DNA from: an uncultured Treponema sp.
Lineage (GTDB): Bacteria; Spirochaetota; Spirochaetia; Treponematales; Treponemataceae
Direction of reading: 5' to 3'
DNA length: 64,000 nt
Assembly (NCBI GenBank): GCA_947166355.1
Contig: CAMVDX010000008.1
Span: 1 to 64,000, forward strand
Of this stretch, positions 51,886-60,458 are shown piece by piece. Both the position numbers and the translations under genes were made by a program. Every line of letters starts with the position of its first letter. Within the stretch, counting starts at the first letter, position 1. The notes under the pieces were generated by a model that worked only from the letters and a program-made list of their open reading frames with translations, did not search any database and was not told the DNA's origin.

Positions 51886-52413
51886 ATGTGTATGAATAAT
51901 GCACAATTAAAAATCCGTGAAGCGACTCTCGACGATGCTGAGCGCCTGGTTGAGATTTATGCTCCTTATATAACAGAAACTGCGGTTTCTTTTGAATATG
52001 AGGTTCCGACTGTGGACGAGTTTAGAGAGCGCATCAAAAATATTAAAGAAAAATATCCTTACCTCGTTTGCGAAAAGGACGGCGTGGTTGTGGGCTATGT
52101 TTATGCAAGTGCTTACAGTAAGCGCGAGGCTTATGACTGGACAGTTGCAACTTCGATTTATGTAGATAAGAATTGCCGCAGAATGGGAGTGGGCTCGCTG
52201 CTTTATAAGAAGCTGGAAGAGCGTCTCAAAAAAAAGGGAATTGAGAATCTTCTTGCGGGCGTGGCATACTGTGAGCGTGAGGATGAATATCTTACAAAAG
52301 ACAGTTATAAGTTTCATCTTAGAGAGGGCTATGTTATGGCAGGGCAGCTGAAGGATGTGGGAAAAAAATTTGATCGCTATTATGACCTTCTTTGGATGCA
52401 GAAAAAGATTTAA
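51886..52413 (+). CDS. GNAT acetyltransferase, phosphinothricin acetyltransferase-like
   Basis: A 175-residue GNAT enzyme. IREATLDDAERLVEIYAPYI and TAVSFEYEVPTVDEFRERIK match the phosphinothricin/methionine sulfone acetyltransferase group. Motif A is ATSIYVDKNCRRMGVGSLLY. YAPYI-x-x-T-x-VSFE-x is the hallmark of that subgroup. An ATG at 51886 or 51892 could start it. It precedes the ZIP transporter by 18 bases and may share its transcript. Confidence 0.85.
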   Translation: MCMNNAQLKIREATLDDAERLVEIYAPYITETAVSFEYEVPTVDEFRERIKNIKEKYPYLVCEKDGVVVGYVYASAYSKREAYDWTVATSIYVDKNCRRMGVGSLLYKKLEERLKKKGIENLLAGVAYCEREDEYLTKDSYKFHLREGYVMAGQLKDVGKKFDRYYDLLWMQKKI

Positions 52414-52431
52414 GGTGTTATAATATTAGTT

Positions 52432-53211
52432 ATGACTTACATAATTGCAAAAGGACTTTTGATTCCATTTCTTGGAACTGCTCTTGGCTCGGCTCTGGTT
52501 TTCTTTATGAAGAAAGAACTGGATGCTCGTATTCAAAAAATTCTTTCGGGTTTTGCGGCCGGTGTTATGGTGGCCGCTTCGGTGTGGAGTCTTCTCATTC
52601 CGTCTATGGAAATGTCCAGTGACCGCGGCAGACTGGCTTTTATTCCGGCTGCAGTGGGCTTTTGCCTTGGAATGATTTTTCTTTTAATTCTGGATAAAAC
52701 CGTTCCTCATATGCATCTTGATGAAACTCAGGAAGGTGTGAAATCAAAATTGCAGAAAACTACGATGATGGTACTGGCAGTTACACTTCATAATATTCCT
52801 GAGGGAATGGCCGTTGGTATTTTGTATGCTGGCTGGGCTTCTGGTTCTGCACAGATTACGGAGGCTGGGGCTCTCAGTCTTGCCCTGGGAATTGCAATTC
52901 AAAACTTTCCTGAGGGTGCGATTATTTCAATGCCGCTTCATTCGCGGGGATTGTCTAAAGGAAAAGCCTGCTGGTACGGAGTTCTGTCTGGAGTTGTTGA
53001 GCCTGTAGCCGGCTTTTTGACAATCTTGCTTGCAAGTCTTGTTATTCCGGTGCTTCCATATTTTTTGAGCTTTGCGGCCGGCGCTATGATTTATGTTGTA
53101 GTAGAAGAGCTTGTGCCGGAAATGTCAGAGGGCGAGCATTCTGACTGGGGAACAATCGCCTTCATGCTGGGGTTTGCTTTGATGATGATTCTGGATGTTG
53201 CTCTGGGATAA
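52432..53211 (+). CDS. ZIP family metal transporter
   Basis: A 259-residue protein with about eight membrane segments. Family motifs are LHNIPEGMAVGILYAGW (segment four, HNIPEG) and IQNFPEGAIISMPL (segment five), which hold the metal-binding His, Asn, Pro and Glu. A polar loop with HMHLDETQEG lies between segments three and four. It should carry zinc, iron or other divalent metals into the cytoplasm. It converges with the TetR gene without an intergenic gap. Confidence 0.92.
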   Translation: MTYIIAKGLLIPFLGTALGSALVFFMKKELDARIQKILSGFAAGVMVAASVWSLLIPSMEMSSDRGRLAFIPAAVGFCLGMIFLLILDKTVPHMHLDETQEGVKSKLQKTTMMVLAVTLHNIPEGMAVGILYAGWASGSAQITEAGALSLALGIAIQNFPEGAIISMPLHSRGLSKGKACWYGVLSGVVEPVAGFLTILLASLVIPVLPYFLSFAAGAMIYVVVEELVPEMSEGEHSDWGTIAFMLGFALMMILDVALG

Positions 53212-53847
53212 TTATTCACCATGCTCGCACGGAATGCCCATCATGTGCATCATTCCGTAGCGGGTAAATTCTTCGATATTTTCAATATATTGAAATGCAG
53301 CCTTCTTTGTCATTTTATGGGTGATTATTTCTACGAAGGCATTTATGACAGTTGATGCAATAAAGTGAACCGTCATCTTGTCGATTTTTTTTGTGGAAAT
53401 CTGATTTTTGTACATCCAGTTGAAGGTTTGTTCGCAGTTTTTTGTGTAGAGTTCGCAGATTTCTTCCTGAAAATGTTCATGTGTGCTTCCGGCCGCCTTT
53501 GTAAGCAGCAGGGTAAAAGCATCGAAATTATCAAAAATATAATTTAAAAGACCATTTGTTTGTCTGTTTTCTTCTTCAAAATGTTCCTGAGAAACAAGGT
53601 TGTCTAAATCCATGTGATGAGAAGAATCAGCCATCATTACTGTTTTAGTTGTAAATGCAATAGCCTCATCTACAAGGGCACAGAAAAGAGCGTCCTTATC
53701 TTTAAAATGGCGGTACATTGCACCAGTAGTGAGACCTGCGTTTGATGCAATTGTGCGCAGTGAGGCATTCATAAAACCTTTTTCCAGGAATTCTGCCATT
53801 GCGCTATCGAGGATTTTCTTTTTTGTTTCTGCGGATGCATCGCTCAT
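53212..53847 (-). CDS. TetR family transcriptional regulator
   Basis: A 211-residue regulator. The N-terminal helix-turn-helix (SLRTIASNAGLTTGAMYRHF then KDKDALFCAL) is typical of TetR. It is divergent from the RND transporter gene, and three palindromes lie in the gap (53968-54053). It therefore probably represses the RND-LolA-like-OMP operon and perhaps itself. Confidence 0.9.
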   Translation of the reverse strand: MSDASAETKKKILDSAMAEFLEKGFMNASLRTIASNAGLTTGAMYRHFKDKDALFCALVDEAIAFTTKTVMMADSSHHMDLDNLVSQEHFEEENRQTNGLLNYIFDNFDAFTLLLTKAAGSTHEHFQEEICELYTKNCEQTFNWMYKNQISTKKIDKMTVHFIASTVINAFVEIITHKMTKKAAFQYIENIEEFTRYGMMHMMGIPCEHGE

Positions 53848-53856
53848 ATTTTACGT

Positions 53857-53922
53857 CATTGCGAGGACTGAAACGACGAAGCAATCCATTTTTTTAAGTA
53901 GATTGCTTCGTTACGCTCGCAA
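53857..53922. repeat. REP-like inverted repeat
   Basis: CATTGCGAGGACTG, CGACGAAGCAATC and GATTGCTTCGTTACGCTCGC form an imperfect palindrome beside the TetR gene. Its outer word CATTGCGAG recurs at about 60335. The GCGAG/CTCGC palindromic type is found as dispersed elements in many bacteria. Confidence 0.6.
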
Positions 53923-53967
53923 TGCCCCAATTTTAGAATGAAATAATGAGATTTGTCAAGAAAATGT

Positions 53968-54053
53968 GATAACAATGTTATCAAAAATGCAGAAATTCTA
54001 TTGACATGATAACACTGTTATCATTATTATCTGTTAACGATAACAGTGTTATC
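53968..54053 (+). promoter_or_regulatory. Three TetR-type operators and promoter of the RND operon
   Basis: Three copies of a 15-base palindrome: GATAACAATGTTATC (53968-53982), GATAACACTGTTATC (54008-54022) and GATAACAGTGTTATC (54039-54053). A TTGACA at 54001-54006 and TATTAT at 54025-54030 form a promoter between the second and third copies, so repression by steric block is likely. Confidence 0.85.
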
Positions 54054-54092
54054 AAAAAGGTTAGCATTTACTAACAAAATAAAGGAGATTTT

Positions 54093-56447
54093 ATGCAGGT
54101 TAAAAAAATAAACGACTGGTTTGAAAAGTTCGGTCGTTTTGAAGTAAAGCATCGATGGGGCTTCCTTATCGGTTTATTAATTGTAACTGTTGTTTGCAGT
54201 CTGGGCCTTCCGCGTCTTAAACTCGACAACGGCGAAGAGGACTGGTTTGACGACTGGGAAACAACAAAAGTAAATCAGGACCACTTTGAAAGTATTTTTG
54301 GTTCAACCGACAGTCTTCTGGCTCACATAAAAGCTAAGGATGTTTTTGATCCTGAAGTTTTGCAGATGATAGATGAGCTTGGTGATGACCTTTTGAATAA
54401 TGTTCCTTATGCAGGAAGTATCACTTCTTTGATGGAGCTTTCGCTTCCAATTGGAACAGAAGACGGCTTTGAAGTAACAAGCCCTTTTGAAGATGGAGTT
54501 CCTTCTGACCCGGCAGAGCTGGCTGAAAAGAAGGCTTTTATTATGAGCCGCGAATCCATCGTAAACAACCTTGTAAGCGATGACTGCACAGAAACCTGGC
54601 TTATCGTAAATCTTGAACAGTATTCAGAAAATCTTGATCAGGCTATGGCAAAAATTGCTCCACCTGCCATGGCAATCTTTAATGACCCAAAATATAAATC
54701 AGACAAATGGGAAATCCGTCCGGCAGGTCTTTCTTACACAGAATACGAAGAGGAAAAGGCAATTGTATGGCAGTGCGTTAGCCGAATTGCCTTAGGCTTT
54801 ATCGTAATGCTGATTTTCCTGATTGTATTTATTCGCTCTTTGCGTGGTGTTGTGGTTCCTTCAATTGCAACACTCGGAGCCCTTTGTACAACTCTTGGTG
54901 CTTCTGCCTGGCTTAATATCAAAGGTAATAACACAATGATTCTTGTAACAGTTCTGCTTTCTATGGCACTTGCTGTAGGCTATGCAGTTCACTATATCAA
55001 CAGCTTTAAGATGCACTTCAGAAAAACAGGCCAGCGCAAGGAATCAATTGTTATGGGAATTAGAGATTCCGGATGGGCTTTGTTCTTTACTGTAGTTACA
55101 ACTATGGCCGGAATGCTTTCCTTCCTTTCTGCAAACATCAGACCAATGCGCTGGGTCGGTGGTATTACTGCCGCCGCCGTTCTTGCAGTTTTCATTTTTG
55201 AAATGATCCTGCTTCCATGTCTTTACAGCTTTGGAAAAGATCAGGAGCCGGATCCTGACTTTGTAAAGAATGAAGGCTCAACAAACTCTGATCTCCGCGT
55301 TGAAGCAATGGGAAAATCAATTCTCAATAAAAAGTGGATTACAGTTGTTGTGGGCACAGCAGTAATTCTTGCAGTTATTCCTGGTCTTTTCAAAATCAAG
55401 GTAAACATGAACTATGCTGATATGATGGGCGAACGAACACCTTACATTCACCGTCTTATGGAAATTACCCGCAGTCAGCTTGGAAGCCAGTACAGCTATG
55501 AAGTTCTTGTTGAATATCAGGAAGAAGATGCCCTTAAAAATCCTCAGGTTCTTAAGAATATGGATGAAATGGCAGCTCGCATCGGAACTCTTAGTTCTAC
55601 AAAAGTTTCAAACGGAAAGCCTCGTGTTTCTTCTGTAACAAAGGTTGTTAAGGAGATGAACCGCACATTGAATGGTGACGATCCCGCTGCTTATGTAATT
55701 CCAGATGACCAGGACCTTGTGAGTCAGGAAATGTTCCTTTATGAGATTTCCGGCGGTTCAGATTTGTATGATTATGTCAGCGAAGATTTTAAGGCCGGTT
55801 ACCTTCATATCGAACTTAATGGTTATGATGGAGAGGAAATTGTACGCAATCTTGAAGACGTAAAAAAATGGTGTAAAGAGCTTTTCCCTGACGCATCGAA
55901 TGCCGGTGTAGTAGGTGAGGTTGTTCAGTATGCCCAGATGAACGGAAAACTGGTTCGCGGCTCTATCCGGTCAATCGGAACTTCTCTGCTGGTAATTCTG
56001 CTTCTCTTGATTCTTGCTTTCACTTCATTCCGCACAGGATTTATCGCAATGATTCCAAACGTAGCTCCAATCGCAATCATAGGAGGAATCATGGGTTATG
56101 CCGCTGTAAACCTGGATATGATTACTGCAATGATTATGCCTATGATTCTTGGTATTGCGGTTGATGACACAATCCACTTTACAAATCATATCAAATACCA
56201 CTTCGAGCTTACAGGAAACTACCGTTCGGCAGTCTTAAACTCATACCGTGAAATCGGAAAAACAATGATTATGACAACAGTCATCCTCTGTGCAATGTTC
56301 GGAATCTTCCTTACAAGCACAATGACAGTTCTCGTAAACATTGGCTGGCTTTCGATTGTAGGACTTGGCAGCGCATTGATTGCTGACTACACATTGACAC
56401 CGGTGTTGTTGTTTATAACTAAACCGTTTGGTAAAGAGAGGGAATAG
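54093..56447 (+). CDS. RND family transporter (MMPL/HAE3-like)
   Basis: A 784-residue protein with the duplicated RND plan: membrane segment at about 22-42, a periplasmic loop of about 190 residues, five membrane segments (about 228-375), then the repeat with a membrane segment near 410, a second loop, and five more (about 615-775). The proton-relay aspartates in GIAVDDTIHF are near residue 688. Size and layout fit the HAE3/MMPL group that moves lipids or hydrophobic compounds. GGAG precedes the ATG. It heads a TetR-controlled operon with a LolA-like and an OMP gene. Confidence 0.92.
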   Translation: MQVKKINDWFEKFGRFEVKHRWGFLIGLLIVTVVCSLGLPRLKLDNGEEDWFDDWETTKVNQDHFESIFGSTDSLLAHIKAKDVFDPEVLQMIDELGDDLLNNVPYAGSITSLMELSLPIGTEDGFEVTSPFEDGVPSDPAELAEKKAFIMSRESIVNNLVSDDCTETWLIVNLEQYSENLDQAMAKIAPPAMAIFNDPKYKSDKWEIRPAGLSYTEYEEEKAIVWQCVSRIALGFIVMLIFLIVFIRSLRGVVVPSIATLGALCTTLGASAWLNIKGNNTMILVTVLLSMALAVGYAVHYINSFKMHFRKTGQRKESIVMGIRDSGWALFFTVVTTMAGMLSFLSANIRPMRWVGGITAAAVLAVFIFEMILLPCLYSFGKDQEPDPDFVKNEGSTNSDLRVEAMGKSILNKKWITVVVGTAVILAVIPGLFKIKVNMNYADMMGERTPYIHRLMEITRSQLGSQYSYEVLVEYQEEDALKNPQVLKNMDEMAARIGTLSSTKVSNGKPRVSSVTKVVKEMNRTLNGDDPAAYVIPDDQDLVSQEMFLYEISGGSDLYDYVSEDFKAGYLHIELNGYDGEEIVRNLEDVKKWCKELFPDASNAGVVGEVVQYAQMNGKLVRGSIRSIGTSLLVILLLLILAFTSFRTGFIAMIPNVAPIAIIGGIMGYAAVNLDMITAMIMPMILGIAVDDTIHFTNHIKYHFELTGNYRSAVLNSYREIGKTMIMTTVILCAMFGIFLTSTMTVLVNIGWLSIVGLGSALIADYTLTPVLLFITKPFGKERE

Positions 56448-56469
56448 AGGATAGTAAATAGGGGATAGT

Positions 56470-56567
56470 AGCCGGGCGTTGCGGGGCGGCGTTTGAGCTC
56501 CGCAGAGGGGGTAGCGTAAGACCGCAAAGCGGGCTGGAGCGAGGGGGAGACTTCCCCCATACTATTC
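56470..56567. repeat. GC-rich dispersed intergenic repeat, copy 6
   Basis: Contains GGGGGTAGCGTAAGACCGC, AAAGCGGGCTGGAGC and GGGGGAGACTTCCCCC, matching copy 5 (51786-51870) in order. It lies inside the RND operon between the transporter and the LolA-like gene, in an otherwise coding transcript. Confidence 0.65.
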
Positions 56568-56609
56568 CCTGATCCCTATACCCTATTCCCTAAAAAAAGG
56601 AGATATATT

Positions 56610-57389
56610 ATGAAAAAACTTATCACAACATTTTCTACAATTTTACTCGCCGGAGCCCTCTTCGCGCAGACCGGCTATGACATTATGAAAAAAGCAGATG
56701 AAGTTGCGGAGCCTAAAACTTCCTCTTCAACTGCTACTCTTACAATTCATTCAAAGAAAGGTTCAGACCGAATCCGCGAAGTAATTATGAAGAGTAAGGA
56801 TTATGGCGATGTAGAAAAAAGCGTAATCGTTTTTACTACACCAAAGGATGTTGCTGGAACCGGCTATCTTACTTTTGATTATGAAGAAGAAGATAAGGAT
56901 TCTGACAACTGGCTTTACATGCCTGCAATGAAAAAGACCCGCCGAATCGCAAGCAGCGGAAGTGAAAGCGAAGGCAGCTTTATGGGAACAGATTTCACCT
57001 ATCAGGATATGGGAGACCGTAGCCTCAACAAGTATGACTACAATCTTCTTGGTGAAGAGAGCGTAGATGGTGTTGCCTGCTACAAGGTTGAATGCATCAG
57101 CAAGGCTCACACAGAAAAAGATCCGCGTTTTATCAGCTATATTGGTAAGGCAGATTACATTCTCCGTAAATGTGAGTTCTACGACCGTCAGGACACACTT
57201 CACCGCGTTCTCACCTGCACAGACTTTACAACAATCAAGGGCTTTACAACTGCTCAAAAAATGAAGATGGAAAATGTTCAGTCCGGCACCTGGTCGCTCA
57301 TCGAAAGCAAAAACATTCAGTACGACGAAGGTGATATTGATGATTCCTTGTTTACTGTAGCTGCGCTTGAGAAGGGAAGAATCAGATAG
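56610..57389 (+). CDS. Outer membrane lipoprotein-sorting (LolA-like) protein
   Basis: A 259-residue protein with a Sec signal peptide (MKKLITTFSTILLAGALFAQ). The mature part has the open beta-barrel texture of LolA-like proteins (SSSTATLTIHSKKGSDRIRE, YMPAMKKTRRIASSGSESEG, FMGTDFTYQDMGDRSLNKYD, YKVECISKAHTEKDPRFISY). It matches the periplasmic proteins encoded beside RND/MMPL transporters, including the Treponema pallidum TP0789-like group. It may carry a lipid or lipoprotein between RND pump and outer membrane. AAGGAG lies before the ATG. Confidence 0.88.
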   Translation: MKKLITTFSTILLAGALFAQTGYDIMKKADEVAEPKTSSSTATLTIHSKKGSDRIREVIMKSKDYGDVEKSVIVFTTPKDVAGTGYLTFDYEEEDKDSDNWLYMPAMKKTRRIASSGSESEGSFMGTDFTYQDMGDRSLNKYDYNLLGEESVDGVACYKVECISKAHTEKDPRFISYIGKADYILRKCEFYDRQDTLHRVLTCTDFTTIKGFTTAQKMKMENVQSGTWSLIESKNIQYDEGDIDDSLFTVAALEKGRIR

Positions 57390-57390
57390 A

Positions 57391-57448
57391 CTAGCTATTA
57401 GCCATTAGCAACTAGCTATTAGCCATTAGCAACTAGCTATTAGCAATG
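57391..57448. repeat. Short tandem repeat, 21-base unit
   Basis: CTAGCTATTAGCCATTAGCA plus A is repeated twice exactly (57391-57411, 57412-57432) with a third partial copy. GCTAATAGCTAAATGCTA follows in inverted sense near 57467. It lies between the LolA-like and OMP genes and may form hairpins that tune expression. Confidence 0.75.
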
Positions 57449-57500
57449 TATAGGCTAAGTTCTAAAAGCTAATAGCTAAATGCTAAAAAAAGAGGCCTTT

Positions 57501-58928
57501 ATGAAAAAACTAATAATAATAACAATGCTCGGAGTTCTCGCCACCAGCCTGCTCACAGCCGAAGGCGGAGTCGAGTTCTCAGGAGACATCGAAACTCTCT
57601 GGGGCATCGGAGCTCCCTGGACAGACAGCGACAAGAATGCCGGTCGTTTTACATTAGGTACAACTAACTTTACCGGCAAGCTGGACGCTTATTATGGAAA
57701 CAGCTCAGCTTATGCTGAAGCAACTTTTTCTTACGATGCAACCGGAGCTCTAAATGGTACCGAAGGCAGCGGAAATCTTGGCAAAGGTTTTGACCTTTCG
57801 CTTGGAGAACTCTGGGCAGATTATACCGAATCTTTCTGGGGAGTCCGAATTGGCCGCCAGAAAGCAGCGTGGGGTAAGGCCGACGGAATCGACATCACAA
57901 ATGTTTTGTGCCCGTCCGATATGAGCAGCCTTGCTGCAATGACAGGAGATGATTCAAAGCTCGCAGTGGATGCTGTTCGTCTTTCGCTTAGTGGAAATCA
58001 GTTTACAGCAGATGCTTACTGGATTCCATTTTTTACACCGGCTGCACTCCCTCTTGATCAGGGAAACTCTTTACGAAAGTTCATTGTACCGGCAAGTGTA
58101 GACTTTCCGATTCCTGCAATGAATACAAGTCTGTCTCTTCCTGTAACAATTGGAACTCTTGAAAAACCAGGGTTTGGTGTCTGGAACAGCGAATTCGGAT
58201 TAAGAGTCTCAGGATATCTTTCTGCCTTCGATCTTTCGCTTTACGGTTTTTATGGCTGGGATGATACTCCATTCTTAGATTATTCAATCAGTTATGGAGC
58301 GCCTGCTGTTCCGGGAAATCCGGCTACTGCAATGCCGAACGGGCTTTTTGTAAGCGGTAAATATGAACGCATGGCAATGGTTGGTGTAGATGCTGCACTT
58401 CCAATAGGCGAGACAGTAATTCGTCTTGAAGGAGCCTTTTTTCCGCAGCGTCATTTCCAAAAAAAAGCTGAAAAAATAATGGAAGAAAAAATTACAGAAG
58501 CAACAAAGGCAGCTGCGAACGGAACAAGCCCCGCAGAAATCAAAACCTCAGAAAAGCGCAATCAGCTTTCTGCCCTTGCAGGTATAGACTGGATGCCAAG
58601 CGGCTGGACTCTTACGGCGCAGTATTATTGTGATGTAGTTTTTGGAGAACTCAATACACTGGATCGAAAAGATGCTTATCAGCATGGGGCAACCCTGAGT
58701 GTTTCCAAATCACTTGTCAACGAAACTCTTGAACTTAGTTTCTCAGGTCTTTTAGGCTTTAATGATTTTGACAGTATGCTTTCACCATCAGTAGAATACA
58801 GTCTTTCTGATCAGATTAATGTCGGCTTAAAAGCCTTCATCTTTATTCCGGGACCAGACCGTGACGGAAAGTACGGAGCTTATAAAGATTTAAGCAGTAT
58901 CTGTCTGAATGCAAAGTTCAGCTTTTAA
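57501..58928 (+). CDS. Outer-membrane beta-barrel protein
   Basis: A 475-residue protein with a Sec signal peptide (MKKLIIITMLGVLATSLLTA). The mature sequence alternates aromatic and polar residues in beta-strand pattern, with turns rich in Asp, Gly and Asn, and a C-terminal strand ending in Phe (SSICLNAKFSF), as outer-membrane barrels do. The YAEATFSYDATGALNGTEGS and VRIGRQKAAWGKADGIDITN regions resemble DUF1302-like porins. It is the third gene after RND and LolA-like, so it may be the outer-membrane part of that export route. GAGG precedes the ATG. Confidence 0.85.
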   Translation: MKKLIIITMLGVLATSLLTAEGGVEFSGDIETLWGIGAPWTDSDKNAGRFTLGTTNFTGKLDAYYGNSSAYAEATFSYDATGALNGTEGSGNLGKGFDLSLGELWADYTESFWGVRIGRQKAAWGKADGIDITNVLCPSDMSSLAAMTGDDSKLAVDAVRLSLSGNQFTADAYWIPFFTPAALPLDQGNSLRKFIVPASVDFPIPAMNTSLSLPVTIGTLEKPGFGVWNSEFGLRVSGYLSAFDLSLYGFYGWDDTPFLDYSISYGAPAVPGNPATAMPNGLFVSGKYERMAMVGVDAALPIGETVIRLEGAFFPQRHFQKKAEKIMEEKITEATKAAANGTSPAEIKTSEKRNQLSALAGIDWMPSGWTLTAQYYCDVVFGELNTLDRKDAYQHGATLSVSKSLVNETLELSFSGLLGFNDFDSMLSPSVEYSLSDQINVGLKAFIFIPGPDRDGKYGAYKDLSSICLNAKFSF

Positions 58929-58936
58929 AAAAAAAA

Positions 58937-58962
58937 GGACTACCCTGTAAGAAGGGTAGTCC
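58937..58962. terminator. Intrinsic terminator of the PQ-loop/SGNH gene
   Basis: GGACTACCCT pairs with AGGGTAGTCC (ten base pairs, six-base loop). Read leftward it is followed by a run of T (the A run at 58928-58936), so it ends transcription of the minus-strand gene. It may also slow plus-strand transcription from the OMP gene. Confidence 0.88.
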
Positions 58963-58970
58963 TGGAGGTA

Positions 58971-59936
58971 TTAGCCAACCAGTGTTTCGGTTGTATTGCT
59001 CTTAAGATTATGGAAGGCCCAGCTGTAAAGGATTTCTGCTACATCACTCAAAGGCTTTCTGATTTTTAAGCCCATGTTGTAAGCAAAGGCTGATGAAGTT
59101 TTTGTTGCTTCCGGATTCCAGAGTCTTGCATTTTCAAGATTCACAAAGCTTGTTTTTTCTGCATCTGCAATTGCCTTGATGTGGGCATTCATAAGATTTA
59201 CAGATTTATCTTTTCCAGGATTTTCAATAGAAATCAGTGCAATACGGCAGTTTTTGTTTACAGCCTTAATGCTTTCAATAAGCTGCAGATAACCTCTGTC
59301 AAAAGCTGAAGAATCAGATTTGAAAAGCTGAAGATCTTTTTCTCCGAGATGGAGAAGAATACCTTCTGGTGCAAGTGTGGCAAGGTTCTTATTAAAGTAG
59401 TCGCCTGCATTTGCTACAGAAAGATTTACAGCACTCTTGTTGTAAATGTCGAAGTTGAAGCTGAATTCCTTAGCAAGGTTGCTTACAGGAATTTCTGTAT
59501 CTAAACAACTACCCATAAGGATAACCGCATTTTTCTTTTCATTAGCAGCTGCAGGCTTATGAATTAATTCATCCAAAGAATATGTGTAGTTCATCATAAT
59601 ATCCTCCTTTTCTACAACATTCTTAATATCGTTTGCTGTGATTCTGAGACTTTTTTTAGCCTCAACCTTTTTATCCAGCGCTTTGTTTCTGATGTAAACA
59701 AAGACGTTTGACATTACAATTGCCAGATTCAAAAAATAAACGACCAGTACATAATTGAACTGACCATTAATGATTTTTGCAGAGATACCGGCAAGGTAGC
59801 CTGTAATAATCAGAATAATAAAAGGAAGACTGGTTCCTTTTGCGGTTCCTGCTTTATATGCCTTAATAACATTCAAAGGCCAGGAAAAACCAAAACAAAC
59901 CAGCATTGCTGCTTCAAAAAGATGTGCAAGATTCAT
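58971..59936 (-). CDS. PQ-loop membrane domain fused to an SGNH-like domain
   Basis: A 321-residue protein. Residues 1-95 hold three membrane segments with a PQ-loop/SemiSWEET texture (FGFSWPLNVIKAYKAGTAKG then TSLPFIILIITGY, where the PQ motif is WP-L). Residues about 140-320 look like an SGNH hydrolase-type alpha/beta domain: strand VILMGSCLDTEIP, LLHLGEKDLQLF, and RIALISIENP. The usual GDS serine is GSC here, so esterase activity is uncertain. I know no standard family with this fusion. Confidence 0.6.
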   Translation of the reverse strand: MNLAHLFEAAMLVCFGFSWPLNVIKAYKAGTAKGTSLPFIILIITGYLAGISAKIINGQFNYVLVVYFLNLAIVMSNVFVYIRNKALDKKVEAKKSLRITANDIKNVVEKEDIMMNYTYSLDELIHKPAAANEKKNAVILMGSCLDTEIPVSNLAKEFSFNFDIYNKSAVNLSVANAGDYFNKNLATLAPEGILLHLGEKDLQLFKSDSSAFDRGYLQLIESIKAVNKNCRIALISIENPGKDKSVNLMNAHIKAIADAEKTSFVNLENARLWNPEATKTSSAFAYNMGLKIRKPLSDVAEILYSWAFHNLKSNTTETLVG

Positions 59937-60085
59937 TACTTTACTCCTATGGAAGTCTGTGTGTTACAGGCTTCTCAAAACTTTATGGTTACATTATAGG
60001 CGGAGTAAAAAATAAAACAATTTTTTGAAAGTTAAAAAAACATTCTTCTTTTTGAAATTTTTTTTACTTTCAAAAGGGGGTGGTT

Positions 60086-60245
60086 TTAATAATCTTTAGG
60101 CAGCACTCCAAACTTTTTCACAAAAGATTTTGAAAAGTGGCTCATGTTAGTGTAGCCTGACAATTGGGCTGCTTCTGAGATTGGCAGGTCGTTTTCCTGC
60201 AGGAGGCGGGCGGCGTTCCGCTGGATTTTTTCACGAAGATAGCCT
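60086..60245 (-). pseudogene. C-terminal fragment of an AraC regulator
   Basis: The frame REKIQRNAARLLQENDLPIS then EAAQLSGYTNMSHFSKSFVK and KFGVLPKDY is the second half of an AraC DNA-binding domain. It has no start; the homology ends abruptly near 60245 before unrelated sequence. It stands just left of the ABC exporter genes, where an AraC regulator of a transport operon would be expected. Confidence 0.7.
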
Positions 60246-60458
60246 TACCCTGAACGACTACATTTTTATTTATACTTATAGGATAAGACTATCATAACAT
60301 TGTTAGTCTAGACTATCAAGAAATAGTAGCCGTCATTGCGAGCACGAAAAATCCACATATTGACAAAAAATGTTAGTTAATGCTAACTTATGTTTATTAT
60401 GCGACCAAAAGTTTAAAAAGGGTCGTAAAAATAAGATTACTAAATGAGGTGTATCTAA
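60246..60458. other. Intergenic region before the ABC exporter pair
   Basis: Contains an imperfect symmetrical stretch (AGTCTAGACT at about 60307), a CATTGCGAG fragment of a REP-like element (about 60335) and an inverted repeat AGTTAATGCTAACT near 60375. I see no gene. It probably carries the promoter of the exporter operon; no clear -35 and -10 could be chosen. Confidence 0.4.
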
